Assembly: GCA_946042585.1 (NCBI GenBank)
Contig: CAMGDO010000039.1
Location: 1 to 7,272 of the forward strand
DNA length: 7,272 nt
Direction of reading: 5' to 3'
Source of the DNA: an uncultured Clostridia bacterium
GTDB taxonomy: Bacteria; Bacillota; Clostridia; Christensenellales; Aristaeellaceae
The notes beneath the pieces are model-generated. The model was not told where the DNA came from, did not search any database, and saw only the letters and a program-made list of their open reading frames with translations. This document shows, in pieces, positions 1 to 5,373 of this stretch. Position 1 is the stretch's first letter. Each line of letters begins with the position of its first letter. A program made the position numbers and the translations under genes.

Positions 1-44
1 CACCTAAGCCTTCGTCGGCAGCGTCAGATGTGTATAAGAGACAG
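1..44 (+). other. Untrimmed Nextera read-1 adapter with i5 index (artefact)
   Basis: Positions 12-44 match the Illumina Nextera read-1 transposase adapter, and 26-44 are the 19-bp Tn5 mosaic end. Positions 4-11 (CTAAGCCT) match Nextera i5 index S508, and 1-3 (CAC) match the end of the P5 oligo. This is library DNA, not genome. Translation through it yields MYKRQ in frame with the first gene, a well-known contamination signature, so the ATG at 30 is not a real start. Confidence 0.98.
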
Positions 45-266
45 AACCTGTGCCGCTTTGGCACGCCGGGCGCAAACTATATTCACGACCGGCGCGACCA
101 TCTCAGAAGCGGCTATATCGATGAAAAGGCGCTGGATATCACATTGCAGCAGGCGCTGGCCTTCTCTAAGCGCGTGGTGAATGCCGAGGCGTTCCCCATC
201 CGGCGTGAAATCTGCGAGGAAATCCGCAAAAAGGTGGACGAGTACCTCTTCAAAAGCAGAAAATAA
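45..266 (+). CDS. C-terminal fragment of an unrecognised protein
   Basis: An open frame enters from the left adapter junction and ends at TAA 264-266, giving the last 73 residues of a gene whose start lies outside the fragment. The visible part begins NLCRFGTPGANYIHDRRDHL and continues as a charged, apparently helical and soluble tail (for example RREICEEIRKKVDEYLF) that ends in SRK. I see no membrane segment and no motif I can tie to a family. The middle (EKALDITLQQALAFSKRVVN) looks like the closing helices of a cytosolic enzyme, but I do not name one. Codon use matches the rest of the window. The apparent N-terminus MYKRQ is adapter-encoded and should be removed. It appears transcriptionally separate from the importer operon, since a strong promoter follows at 344. 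Confidence 0.75.
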   Translation, partial: NLCRFGTPGANYIHDRRDHLRSGYIDEKALDITLQQALAFSKRVVNAEAFPIRREICEEIRKKVDEYLFKSRK

Positions 267-302
267 TCGGGCGAGGGCGGCGGATATCAGGCGATAGAAC
301 AA

Positions 303-329
303 CGAAAAAACAGTGTTTCGGGCCTTTTT
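303..329 (+). terminator. Weak candidate terminator after the first gene
   Basis: A 5-bp hairpin (303-307 with 316-320, CGAAA/TTTCG) is followed, four bases on, by five T (325-329). It lies 37 bases past the stop of the first gene. The stem is A/T-rich and short, so termination here is only possible. I see no gene in 267-343. Confidence 0.25.
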
Positions 330-343
330 CCCGTCGGGGTTTG

Positions 344-372
344 TTGACAAGCGCCGAATGAATGCTTATAAT
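344..372 (+). promoter_or_regulatory. Consensus promoter of leader peptide and importer operon
   Basis: TTGACA at 344-349 and TATAAT at 367-372 are both perfect matches to the sigma-70/sigma-A consensus, with a 17-base spacer (350-366). Transcription should start near 379, about 30 nt before the leader peptide ATG. Such a strong constitutive promoter suits regulation after initiation, by the two terminators downstream. Confidence 0.9.
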
Positions 373-408
373 GAACACAATTCACAGTAGCAGGAGGAGG
401 CGCCCCAG

Positions 409-573
409 ATGAACGGACTGCATGCCAATCATATGCAGAACACGTGCGCGCCTGTTTCCTGTACCCACAGTACGGGTATGCTTTGCCGCAGCAACGCAGC
501 GCGATTCTTTACCGCGCTGCGTTTTTATTACTATTATTATCTGTATTATTACTGCTGCACAGCAAGTGTCTGA
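409..573 (+). CDS. Tyrosine-rich leader peptide (putative attenuator)
   Basis: This 54-codon ORF starts at ATG 409, eight bases after a strong Shine-Dalgarno sequence (AGGAGGAGG, 392-400), and ends at TGA 571-573. It lies directly downstream of a consensus promoter. Its C-terminal half reads RFYYYYYLYYYCCTASV: Phe at 523, Tyr codons at 526, 529, 532, 535 and 538, Leu at 541, then Tyr at 544, 547 and 550. Eight Tyr in nine codons is very unlikely by chance in a GC-rich genome. It is the arrangement expected of control codons in ribosome-mediated attenuation, as in the Phe runs of pheL or the Trp pair of trpL. The peptide itself needs no function; ribosome position on the Tyr run would be the signal. 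The next gene encodes the binding protein of an aromatic amino acid-type ABC importer. One caution is that the Tyr codons overlap the U-rich tail of the hairpin at 493-526, so part of the AT-richness could reflect terminator function. Confidence 0.72.
   Translation: MNGLHANHMQNTCAPVSCTHSTGMLCRSNAARFFTALRFYYYYYLYYYCCTASV
493..526 (+). terminator. Intrinsic terminator T1 inside the leader peptide
   Basis: A perfect 11-bp GC-rich stem (493-503 with 513-523, AACGCAGCGCG/CGCGCTGCGTT) has a 9-base loop and is followed by a U-rich tail starting at 522. The whole hairpin lies inside the leader reading frame, just before the Tyr codons. A ribosome translating the leader closely behind RNA polymerase would melt or mask it, so it should stop transcription mainly when the leader is not translated. 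It could also act as a pause hairpin that keeps ribosome and polymerase in step. Confidence 0.7.
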
Positions 574-582
574 AAGAGAATG

Positions 583-599
583 GCTTGATTCATCAAAGC
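583..599 (+). promoter_or_regulatory. Candidate antiterminator hairpin
   Basis: GGCTTGA pairs with TCAAAGC: 583-586 with 596-599 and 587-588 with 593-594, A595 bulged, loop 589-592. This is mutually exclusive with terminator T2 because both use 595-599. Bases 583-587 can alternatively pair with 563-567 (CAAGT), which would free T2. The three alternatives give the 1:2, 2:3, 3:4 logic of a classical attenuator. A ribosome stalled on the Tyr codons would leave 583-599 free to fold; one at the stop codon 571-573 would reach about 583-588 and block it. The helices are short, so this is a proposal. Confidence 0.4.
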
Positions 600-629
600 G
601 GTTCCTTTTAGACGGGAAGCCGCTTTTTT
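595..629 (+). terminator. Intrinsic terminator T2 (attenuator) before the importer genes
   Basis: The stem pairs 595-605 with 615-626 (AAAGCGGTTCC against GGAA-CCGCTTT, G619 bulged), with a loop of about nine bases and a T run at 624-629. It ends 27 bases before the ATG of the binding-protein gene and 22 bases past the leader stop codon, the usual place for an attenuator terminator. Read-through here would control the whole importer operon. Confidence 0.8.
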
Positions 630-656
630 GATTGATAAACAAAGGAGAATGCAACC

Positions 657-1640
657 ATGAAAAAGCTGTCAACAAAAATGAAGAGACTCATCGCGATCAT
701 CCTGGCTGTTGTCGTGTGCGCGGGCGCCGTAGCCGCAGTGCTGCTGGTGCGCAAGGGCAGCAACGTGACCTATGTGGGCATCTGCCAGCTGGTGCAGCAC
801 GAAGCACTGGACGCCGCCACCAAGGGCTTCCGCGACGCGCTGACCGAGCTGATGGGCGACAAGGTGAAATTTAAGGAAGAAAACGCTTCCGGCGACAACG
901 CCACCTGCAATATCATCATCAACACCCTGATCTCCGAGAAGGTAGACCTGATCATGGCCAACGCCACCCCTGCGCTGCAGGCTGCGCACGCCGGCACGGG
1001 CACCATTCCGATTCTGGGCACCTCTGTGACGGACTACAGCACCGCGCTGGGCATCACCCCCTGGACGGGCGCGACGGGCATCAACATCTCCGGTACCTCT
1101 GACCTGGCGCCGCTGGATGGCCAGGCCGCGATGATCAAGGAGCTGTTCCCTGACGCCAAGAAGGTGGGCATCCTGTACTGCTCTGCCGAAGCCAACTCCG
1201 TGTTCCAGATGGAAGCGATCACCGTCTATCTGAAGGAGCTGGGCTATGAGTGCGAAAACTTCGCCTTTGCCGACTCCAACGACGTGGCTTCCGTGACGGC
1301 GGACGCCTGCGGCAAGGTGGATGTGCTCTACATCCCCACCGACAATACCGCTGCTTCCTGCACCGAAGCCATCCGCAACGTGGTGGAGCCCGCCCGTATG
1401 CCCGTTGTCGTCGGTGAAGAAGGCCTCTGCGCCGGCTGCGGCGTTGCCTCCCTGTCTCCCAGCTACTATGATCTGGGCTATGCCACCGGCAAGATGGCCT
1501 ACGAAGTGCTGGCGAAGGGCGCGGACGTTTCCACCATGCAGATTCAGTATGCGCCTGCTTTCACCAAGTGCTACAATCCCGAAATGTGCGAGCTGCTGGG
1601 CGTGGCGATTCCCGACGATTATATCGCCATCAGCAAGTAA
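657..1640 (+). CDS. ABC importer substrate-binding protein, PF04392 (TrpX-like)
   Basis: This 327-aa protein would capture a small substrate outside the membrane and deliver it to the permease encoded next. The family match rests on the overall pattern of PF04392: strand and helix VGICQLVQHEALDAATKGFR at about 40-59, the NATPALQAA segment at about 102-110 in the first lobe, and the C-terminal NPEMCELLGVAIPDD. Characterised relatives bind aromatic amino acids: streptococcal TrpX (tryptophan) and, as I recall, Clostridioides difficile CD0873 (tyrosine). The Tyr-rich leader upstream favours tyrosine here; that is inference. Residues 1-31 are a basic start followed by a long hydrophobic helix. 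The only nearby cysteine (C21, in VVVC) has Val at -1, so it is not a canonical lipobox; the protein may be anchored by an uncleaved helix. AAAGGAG at 641-647 sets ATG 657. The permease gene follows after 86 bases containing a hairpin. Confidence 0.9.
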   Translation: MKKLSTKMKRLIAIILAVVVCAGAVAAVLLVRKGSNVTYVGICQLVQHEALDAATKGFRDALTELMGDKVKFKEENASGDNATCNIIINTLISEKVDLIMANATPALQAAHAGTGTIPILGTSVTDYSTALGITPWTGATGINISGTSDLAPLDGQAAMIKELFPDAKKVGILYCSAEANSVFQMEAITVYLKELGYECENFAFADSNDVASVTADACGKVDVLYIPTDNTAASCTEAIRNVVEPARMPVVVGEEGLCAGCGVASLSPSYYDLGYATGKMAYEVLAKGADVSTMQIQYAPAFTKCYNPEMCELLGVAIPDDYIAISK

Positions 1641-1677
1641 CGCCTGAGCGAATCATGTAATCAATACGCCAGAGGAA

Positions 1678-1695
1678 CGGCGGATTTTTCCGCCG
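1678..1695 (+). other. Intercistronic hairpin between binding-protein and permease genes
   Basis: A perfect 7-bp stem (CGGCGGA/TCCGCCG) closes on a TTTT loop. No T run follows, so it is not a good terminator. Such hairpins after binding-protein genes commonly protect the upstream mRNA from 3' exonucleases, letting the binding protein be made in excess over permease and ATPase. That role is inferred from position. Confidence 0.6.
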
Positions 1696-1726
1696 CTCTT
1701 CTGCGCATGTTCTGGAGGACGGAGCC

Positions 1727-2638
1727 TTGAATATAGCAACACTGCTCAATGCCATGCCCGGCGCGATTGCCCAGGGGCTCATCTGGGGCATTATGGCAAT
1801 TGGCCTGTACATCACCTATAAGGTGCTTGATTTCTCCGACCTGACCGTGGACGGCACAATGGCCACGGGCGGTGCGGTGTGCATCATGCTGATGCTTCAG
1901 GGCGTGAATGTGTGGGTGGCGCTGTTGTGCGCGGTGCTGGCCGGCATGCTGGCAGGGCTGGTGACGGGCGTGTTCCACACGGGCATGGGCATTCCGCCCA
2001 TCCTCAGCGGTATTCTGACACAGCTGTCGCTGTATTCCGTCAACCTGTGGATTATGGGCTTCCGCGCCAACCAGGGCATCAATGTGACCAAGTATCCGCT
2101 GATTGTCAGCGCGCGCAATGTGCGCAATCTCAGCCTGAACAACCCCATCCTGATGACCGTGGCGGTGATTGCCCTGCTGGTGGGCGTGCTGTACTGGTTT
2201 TTCGGCACGGAGCTGGGCTGCTCGCTGCGCGCCACGGGCGCCAATGAGCGCATGAGCCGCGCGCAGGGTATCAACACCAAGAAAAGCAAGATCCTGGGGC
2301 TGATGATCGCCAATGGCATCGTCGCTCTGTCCAGCGCGATGTTTGCGCAGTATCAGGGCTCGGTAGATGTGAACATGGGCCGCGGCGCCATCGTCATTGG
2401 TCTGGCTTCCATCATCATCAGCGACGTTGTGTTCGGCAGGCTGTTCAACAACTTTGCCCTGAAGCTGGTGGCTGTGGTGCTGGGCGCGGTGATCTATTAT
2501 ATGGTGATTCAGGTGGTCTTGTGGATGGGTCTGAACACCAATCTGCTCAAGCTCCTCTCCGCCATGGTGGTGGCTGTGTTCCTGGCCATTCCATATTGGA
2601 AAGAGAATCTCCGCAAGGGAGGGAACGGCCATGCTTGA
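1727..2638 (+). CDS. ABC importer permease, BPD_transp_2 family (TrpY-like)
   Basis: This 303-aa multi-pass membrane protein would form the translocation channel of the importer, probably as a homodimer. It begins with a hydrophobic helix and the characteristic YKVLDFSDLTVDG segment at about 31-43, followed by HTGMGIPPILSGILT at about 84-98. Further long hydrophobic helices run throughout, and a short basic C-terminal tail (KENLRKGGNGHA) follows. Length and motifs fit the PF02653 permeases that partner PF04392 binding proteins. The start is TTG at 1727, supported by GGAGG at 1714-1718 with an eight-base gap; no suitable ATG lies nearby. A weak TTG start may keep permease levels below those of the binding protein. 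It overlaps the ATPase gene by 8 bases, indicating translational coupling. Confidence 0.9.
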   Translation: MNIATLLNAMPGAIAQGLIWGIMAIGLYITYKVLDFSDLTVDGTMATGGAVCIMLMLQGVNVWVALLCAVLAGMLAGLVTGVFHTGMGIPPILSGILTQLSLYSVNLWIMGFRANQGINVTKYPLIVSARNVRNLSLNNPILMTVAVIALLVGVLYWFFGTELGCSLRATGANERMSRAQGINTKKSKILGLMIANGIVALSSAMFAQYQGSVDVNMGRGAIVIGLASIIISDVVFGRLFNNFALKLVAVVLGAVIYYMVIQVVLWMGLNTNLLKLLSAMVVAVFLAIPYWKENLRKGGNGHA

Positions 2639-3425
2639 CCTGATCAACCTGCGAAAAACCTTCAATCCCCGCACTGTCAATGAAAAGGTGGCGCTGGACG
2701 GCGTGAACCTGCATCTGGATGACGGCGATTTCGTTGCCATCATCGGCGGCAACGGCGCGGGAAAATCCACCACCCTCAATGCCATCGCCGGCGTGTGGCC
2801 GGTGGACGAGGGAAAAATCGTTCTGGACGGCACGGATATTTCCAAGCTGAGCGAGCACAAGCGCGCCGGCATGCTGGGCCGCGTGTTCCAGGATCCCATG
2901 ATGGGTACGGCGGCGACGATGCAGATCGAAGAAAACCTGGCGCTGGCTGCCCGCCGCGGTGACAGACGCACGCTGCGCCAGGGCATCACCAGGGCGGAGC
3001 GCGAGATGTATCGCGAAAAGCTGAGCATGCTGGGGCTGGGTCTGGAGGATCGCATGACGGCGAAGGTGGGCCTTTTGTCGGGCGGTCAGCGACAGGCGCT
3101 GACGCTGCTGATGGCTACGCTCAAGCGGCCGCGCCTTTTGCTTCTGGATGAGCACACGGCGGCGCTGGATCCCCGCACGGCGGAAAAGGTGATGAACATC
3201 TCCCGCCAGATCATTGAGGAAAACCATTTGATGACGCTGATGGTGACCCACAACATGCGCGCCGCCATCGCCTATGGCAACCGCCTGGTGATGATGCACG
3301 CAGGCAAGGTGATTCTGGATATCAGCGGCGAGGAGAAAAAGCGCCTGACGGTGGAAAACCTGATGGAACAGTTTGCCAAGGCCAGCGGCGAAACCTTTAC
3401 CAACGACCGCGCGCTGCTGTCATAA
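2631..3425 (+). CDS. ABC importer ATPase (TrpZ-like)
   Basis: This 264-aa cytosolic ATPase would power the importer. All nucleotide-binding motifs are present: Walker A GGNGAGKST (about 39-47, K45), Q-loop Q87 in VFQDP, signature LSGGQRQ (149-155), Walker B LLLLDEH (D173, E174), D-loop ALDP (178-181) and H-loop H207 in VTHNM. Walker B is followed by H where many ABC ATPases have P; LLLDEHTAALDP is, to my knowledge, usual in this subfamily. The segment at 110-130 (GDRRTLRQGITRAEREMYRE) fits the insert seen in BPD_transp_2-linked ATPases. ATG 2631 lies inside the end of the permease gene, with AAGGGAGGG just upstream as ribosome binding site. A strong terminator begins at the stop codon, ending the operon. 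Confidence 0.92.
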   Translation: MLDLINLRKTFNPRTVNEKVALDGVNLHLDDGDFVAIIGGNGAGKSTTLNAIAGVWPVDEGKIVLDGTDISKLSEHKRAGMLGRVFQDPMMGTAATMQIEENLALAARRGDRRTLRQGITRAEREMYREKLSMLGLGLEDRMTAKVGLLSGGQRQALTLLMATLKRPRLLLLDEHTAALDPRTAEKVMNISRQIIEENHLMTLMVTHNMRAAIAYGNRLVMMHAGKVILDISGEEKKRLTVENLMEQFAKASGETFTNDRALLS

Positions 3426-3448
3426 AGAGCCCCAAGGGGCTCTTTTTT
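3424..3448 (+). terminator. Intrinsic terminator of the importer operon
   Basis: A stem of up to 9 bp (AAAGAGCCC with GGGCTCTTT, loop CAAG) ends in six T at 3443-3448. It starts within the TAA stop of the ATPase gene, a compact and typical operon end. Confidence 0.93.
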
Positions 3449-3470
3449 GATGGGCGGAGCCTTTACGGGA

Positions 3471-3499
3471 TTGACAGGGACGGGGCGCATGGGTATAAT
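3471..3499 (+). promoter_or_regulatory. Consensus promoter of the AbrB-type regulator and ABC exporter operon
   Basis: TTGACA at 3471-3476 and TATAAT at 3494-3499 are separated by 17 bases, a perfect sigma-70/sigma-A match. Transcription should start near 3506. The -10 box sits inside a small palindrome, GTATAATAC (3493-3501), whose GTAT halves resemble the repeats just downstream. Confidence 0.9.
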
Positions 3500-3509
3500 A
3501 CGAACGAAT

Positions 3510-3536
3510 AGTATGAAAAGTATGAAAATACATACT
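3510..3536 (+). promoter_or_regulatory. Operator-like repeats downstream of the exporter promoter
   Basis: AGTATG occurs at 3510-3515 and 3519-3524, within two tandem GTATGAAAA 9-mers (3511-3519, 3520-3528). The inverted copy CATACT is at 3531-3536, so 3519-3536 is a 6-bp inverted repeat around AAAATA. The cluster covers the initially transcribed region, where a bound repressor would block initiation. The AbrB-type protein encoded next is the obvious candidate, giving autoregulation. Confidence 0.5.
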
Positions 3537-3554
3537 GAGAGGAGCGCGGAAAGC

Positions 3555-3773
3555 ATGCCCGACGGAAAGCATTTGTTTGGCGTTGTCAAGATCGGAGAAA
3601 GGGGACAGATTGTGATTCCCAAGGAAGCGCGCGAGATATTTGGTCTCAAGCCCGGCGATCAATTGCTGGTGCTGGGGGATGAGGCGCAGGGAATTGCGCT
3701 GGTGAAGGCGGAGCATATGGCGCAGTTTGCCATGCAGGTGCTGGACGCCATGCGTGGAGGAGAGAAGAAATGA
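3555..3773 (+). CDS. AbrB/MazE/SpoVT-family DNA-binding regulator
   Basis: This 72-aa protein carries the swapped-hairpin AbrB fold (PF04014) at about residues 9-50. The diagnostic run VKIGERGQIVIPKEAREIFG is followed by LKPGDQLLVLGDE, with the conserved G-Q-I-V-I-P-K-E-A-R core. Such proteins are dimeric DNA binders; a short helical tail (AQFAMQVLDAMRGG) follows. As first gene of the operon it probably controls the ABC exporter, binding the repeats at 3510-3536. I chose ATG 3555 because AGAGGAG (3538-3544) lies 10 bases upstream. In-frame ATGs at 3513 and 3522 lack a binding site and sit within the operator region, and the one at 3447 lies in the preceding terminator. Its TGA overlaps the next ATG (ATGA, 3770-3773), so translation is coupled. 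A MazE-like antitoxin is less likely, since no toxin gene follows. Confidence 0.88.
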   Translation: MPDGKHLFGVVKIGERGQIVIPKEAREIFGLKPGDQLLVLGDEAQGIALVKAEHMAQFAMQVLDAMRGGEKK

Positions 3774-4495
3774 ACGCGATTGAAGCACGGGGGCTGACCA
3801 AGCGCTATCGGGATAAAACGGCGGTGAATCAGCTGGAGCTGACGGTGGGCGAAAAGGAATTTTTCGCGCTGCTGGGCGTGAATGGCGCGGGCAAAACCAC
3901 GCTGATCAAGATGCTGTGTTGCCTGAGCGCGCCTACGGCGGGGGAAGCAAGCATTCTGGGGCATGATATCCGCCGTGAGAGCGAACAGGTGAAGACGCTG
4001 GTGGGCATTTCGCCGCAGGAATCGGCGGTGGGCGGCAATCTGTCGGTGCGCGAAAATCTGGAGATGCTGTCGGGCGCATACGGCATGAACAGGGCGGAAA
4101 GTCGGGCGCGCGCGCAGGAGATGATCGACGCCCTGCATTTGGAGCAAGTGGCGGACAAGCGCGCAAAGACGCTGTCGGGCGGCTGGAAGCGGCGGCTGTC
4201 CATTGCCATGGCGCTGGTGGGCCGTCCGCGGGTTTTGTTTCTGGATGAGCCGACGCTGGGGCTGGATGTGCTGGCGCGGCGGGAACTGTGGGTGCTGATC
4301 CGCTCGCTGCGCGGACAGACAGCGGTGATTCTGACCACGCATTATCTGGAGGAAGCGGAGGCGCTTTCTGACCGAATCGGCGTGATGAAGGAAGGGCGTC
4401 TGGTGGCGGCAGGCACGGCGGAGGAGCTCAAGCGCTGTGTGAATGCCGAAACATTTGAGGATGCGTTTATTTCGCTGGCAGGAGGCATACAATGA
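3770..4495 (+). CDS. ABC-2 type exporter ATPase
   Basis: This 241-aa ATPase would energise the exporter whose membrane subunit is encoded next. Motifs are complete: Walker A GVNGAGKT (36-43), Q-loop Q83 in SPQES, signature LSGGW (135-139) followed by KRR, Walker B VLFLDEP (D159, E160), D-loop GLDV, and H-loop H191 in TTHYLEEAE. The signature has W where many ABC proteins have Q. The LSGGWKRR form and the EEAEALSDRIGVMKEGRLVAAGT stretch are typical of the DrrA/CcmA-like class, which exports drugs, peptides, lipids or polysaccharides. The substrate cannot be read from sequence. It overlaps both neighbours by four bases, so regulator, ATPase and permease form one coupled unit. Confidence 0.92.
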   Translation: MNAIEARGLTKRYRDKTAVNQLELTVGEKEFFALLGVNGAGKTTLIKMLCCLSAPTAGEASILGHDIRRESEQVKTLVGISPQESAVGGNLSVRENLEMLSGAYGMNRAESRARAQEMIDALHLEQVADKRAKTLSGGWKRRLSIAMALVGRPRVLFLDEPTLGLDVLARRELWVLIRSLRGQTAVILTTHYLEEAEALSDRIGVMKEGRLVAAGTAEELKRCVNAETFEDAFISLAGGIQ

Positions 4496-5235
4496 AAAAC
4501 ATGCAGAAAATGGCGGCCTTTGCCAAGCGGACCACGCTGGAGATCGCGCGCGATCCGCTCACGCTCTTTTTCGGCGCGGCATTTCCGGTGATTCTGCTTT
4601 TGCTGATGTCGCTGATTCAGGCCAATATTCCGGTGGATCTGTTCCGAATGGAGAGCCTGGCGCCGGGGGTGATGGTGTTTGGCCATGCCTTCATCACGCT
4701 GTTTGCAGCGCTGCTGATTGCGCGTGACCGAAGCACCTCCTTCCTGCTGCGGCTGTTTGCCACGCCCATGCGCGCATCGGATTATCTGGGCGGCTATCTG
4801 CTGCCGCTGCTGCCGCTGGCGCTGCTGCAGGGCGTGCTGCTGTATGCGGTGGCGCTGCTGCTGGGGCTGCCCTTTTCGGTACATCTGCTGTCTGCGCTGG
4901 GCGTGGGGCTTTTGTGCTCGCTGATTTTCGTAGCGATGGGTCTGCTGTTTGGCTCGATTCTGTCCGACAAGCAGGTGGGCGGCATCTGCGGCGCGCTGCT
5001 GACCAACCTGACGGCGTGGCTCAGCGGCGTATGGTTTGATATCAAGCTGCTGGGCGGCGCGTTTGGCGCGGTGGCCCGGGCGCTGCCCTTCTATCATGCG
5101 GTGGAGGCCTGCCGCGAGGCGACGGCGGGGCATTATGCCGCGCTGCCGGGGCATCTGGCAGTGGTGCTTGCGTATGCGGCGGTGCTCATGGCGCTGGCTG
5201 TGTGGTGCTTTGGCCGGCAGATGCAGGAAAAATAA
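4492..5235 (+). CDS. ABC-2 type exporter permease
   Basis: This 247-aa integral membrane protein is the predicted channel partner of the preceding ATPase. A short cytosolic N-terminus (KRTTLEIARDPLTLFF) leads into about six hydrophobic segments, near residues 25-43, 58-77, 98-125, 132-157, 162-182 and 220-240. This matches the ABC-2 membrane fold (PF01061/PF12698), including LLRLFATPMRASDYLGGYLL after the second helix, a typical cytosolic coupling region. The family usually works as a dimer with two ATPase subunits. ATG 4492 lies within the ATGA overlap and follows GGAGG in the end of the ATPase gene. Substrate unknown; an AbrB regulator together with an ABC-2 pair suggests response to a toxic compound or peptide, but that is a guess. 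Confidence 0.88.
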   Translation: MKNMQKMAAFAKRTTLEIARDPLTLFFGAAFPVILLLLMSLIQANIPVDLFRMESLAPGVMVFGHAFITLFAALLIARDRSTSFLLRLFATPMRASDYLGGYLLPLLPLALLQGVLLYAVALLLGLPFSVHLLSALGVGLLCSLIFVAMGLLFGSILSDKQVGGICGALLTNLTAWLSGVWFDIKLLGGAFGAVARALPFYHAVEACREATAGHYAALPGHLAVVLAYAAVLMALAVWCFGRQMQEK

Positions 5236-5243
5236 GCAATATA

Positions 5244-5276
5244 CAGCCGGAAAGCGCGCTGTTTTCCGGCTGCTTT
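5244..5276 (+). terminator. Terminator hairpin of the exporter operon
   Basis: A perfect 10-bp stem (5244-5253 with 5263-5272, CAGCCGGAAA/TTTCCGGCTG) with a 9-base loop lies nine bases after the exporter stop codon. The tail is only CTTT, so release may be inefficient, but the stem is strong and a new promoter follows at once. Confidence 0.7.
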
Positions 5277-5292
5277 GATGGCGCGCCGCTGC

Positions 5293-5321
5293 TTGACGCA
5301 AAGTCTTTCATGCGGTATAAT
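5293..5321 (+). promoter_or_regulatory. Promoter of the MFS transporter gene
   Basis: TTGACG at 5293-5298 and TATAAT at 5316-5321 have a 17-base spacer. Transcription should start near 5328, leaving an unusually long and structured leader of about 115 nt before the MFS start codon. Confidence 0.85.
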
Positions 5322-5352
5322 GACCAAAAGTCCATGCAGGGAGTGCGTGCAC

Positions 5353-5373
5353 ATGCGAAAGAGTCCCACTTAA
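5353..5373 (+). CDS. Putative six-codon regulatory leader peptide (MRKSPT)
   Basis: ATG 5353 follows AGGGAG (5338-5343) by nine bases, an ideal ribosome binding site, and reads MRKSPT to TAA 5371-5373. Its last codons overlap the 5' arm of the leader hairpin, which starts at 5363. A ribosome stalled here, for example by an antibiotic, would open that hairpin and expose the MFS ribosome binding site. This is the layout of erm, cat and ABC-F resistance leaders. So short an ORF can occur by chance; the case rests on its spacing and its overlap with the hairpin. Confidence 0.45.
   Translation: MRKSPT

Noticed and set aside
30..44. ATG at 30 as the start of the first gene
   Set aside because: These codons (MYKRQ) are entirely adapter; the true gene start lies outside the fragment.
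379..629. T-box riboswitch upstream of the importer
   Set aside because: The leader before the first terminator is only about 115 nt and I find no T-box consensus (GGTGG-ACCGCG type) or specifier stem; TTTACCGCG at 509-516 belongs to the T1 hairpin.
422..631. 69-codon + strand ORF overlapping the leader region in another frame
   Set aside because: It has no ribosome binding site, runs through both terminator hairpins and shows no protein-like pattern, while the frame starting at 409 has a strong binding site and the Tyr run.
1661..3055. Long - strand open frame of 464 codons opposite the permease and ATPase genes
   Set aside because: It lies opposite two clearly real genes with intact motifs; its His/Gln-rich, low-complexity product is what the reverse strand of GC-rich coding DNA gives.
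3447..3554. Longer AbrB-type protein starting at 3447 or 3513
   Set aside because: 3447 lies in the preceding terminator and upstream of the promoter; 3513 lies in the operator repeats with no ribosome binding site. ATG 3555 has one.
4342..5301. Long - strand open frame opposite the exporter genes
   Set aside because: Also a shadow: Gln/Arg/His-rich product, no domain, no binding site, opposite convincing ABC genes.
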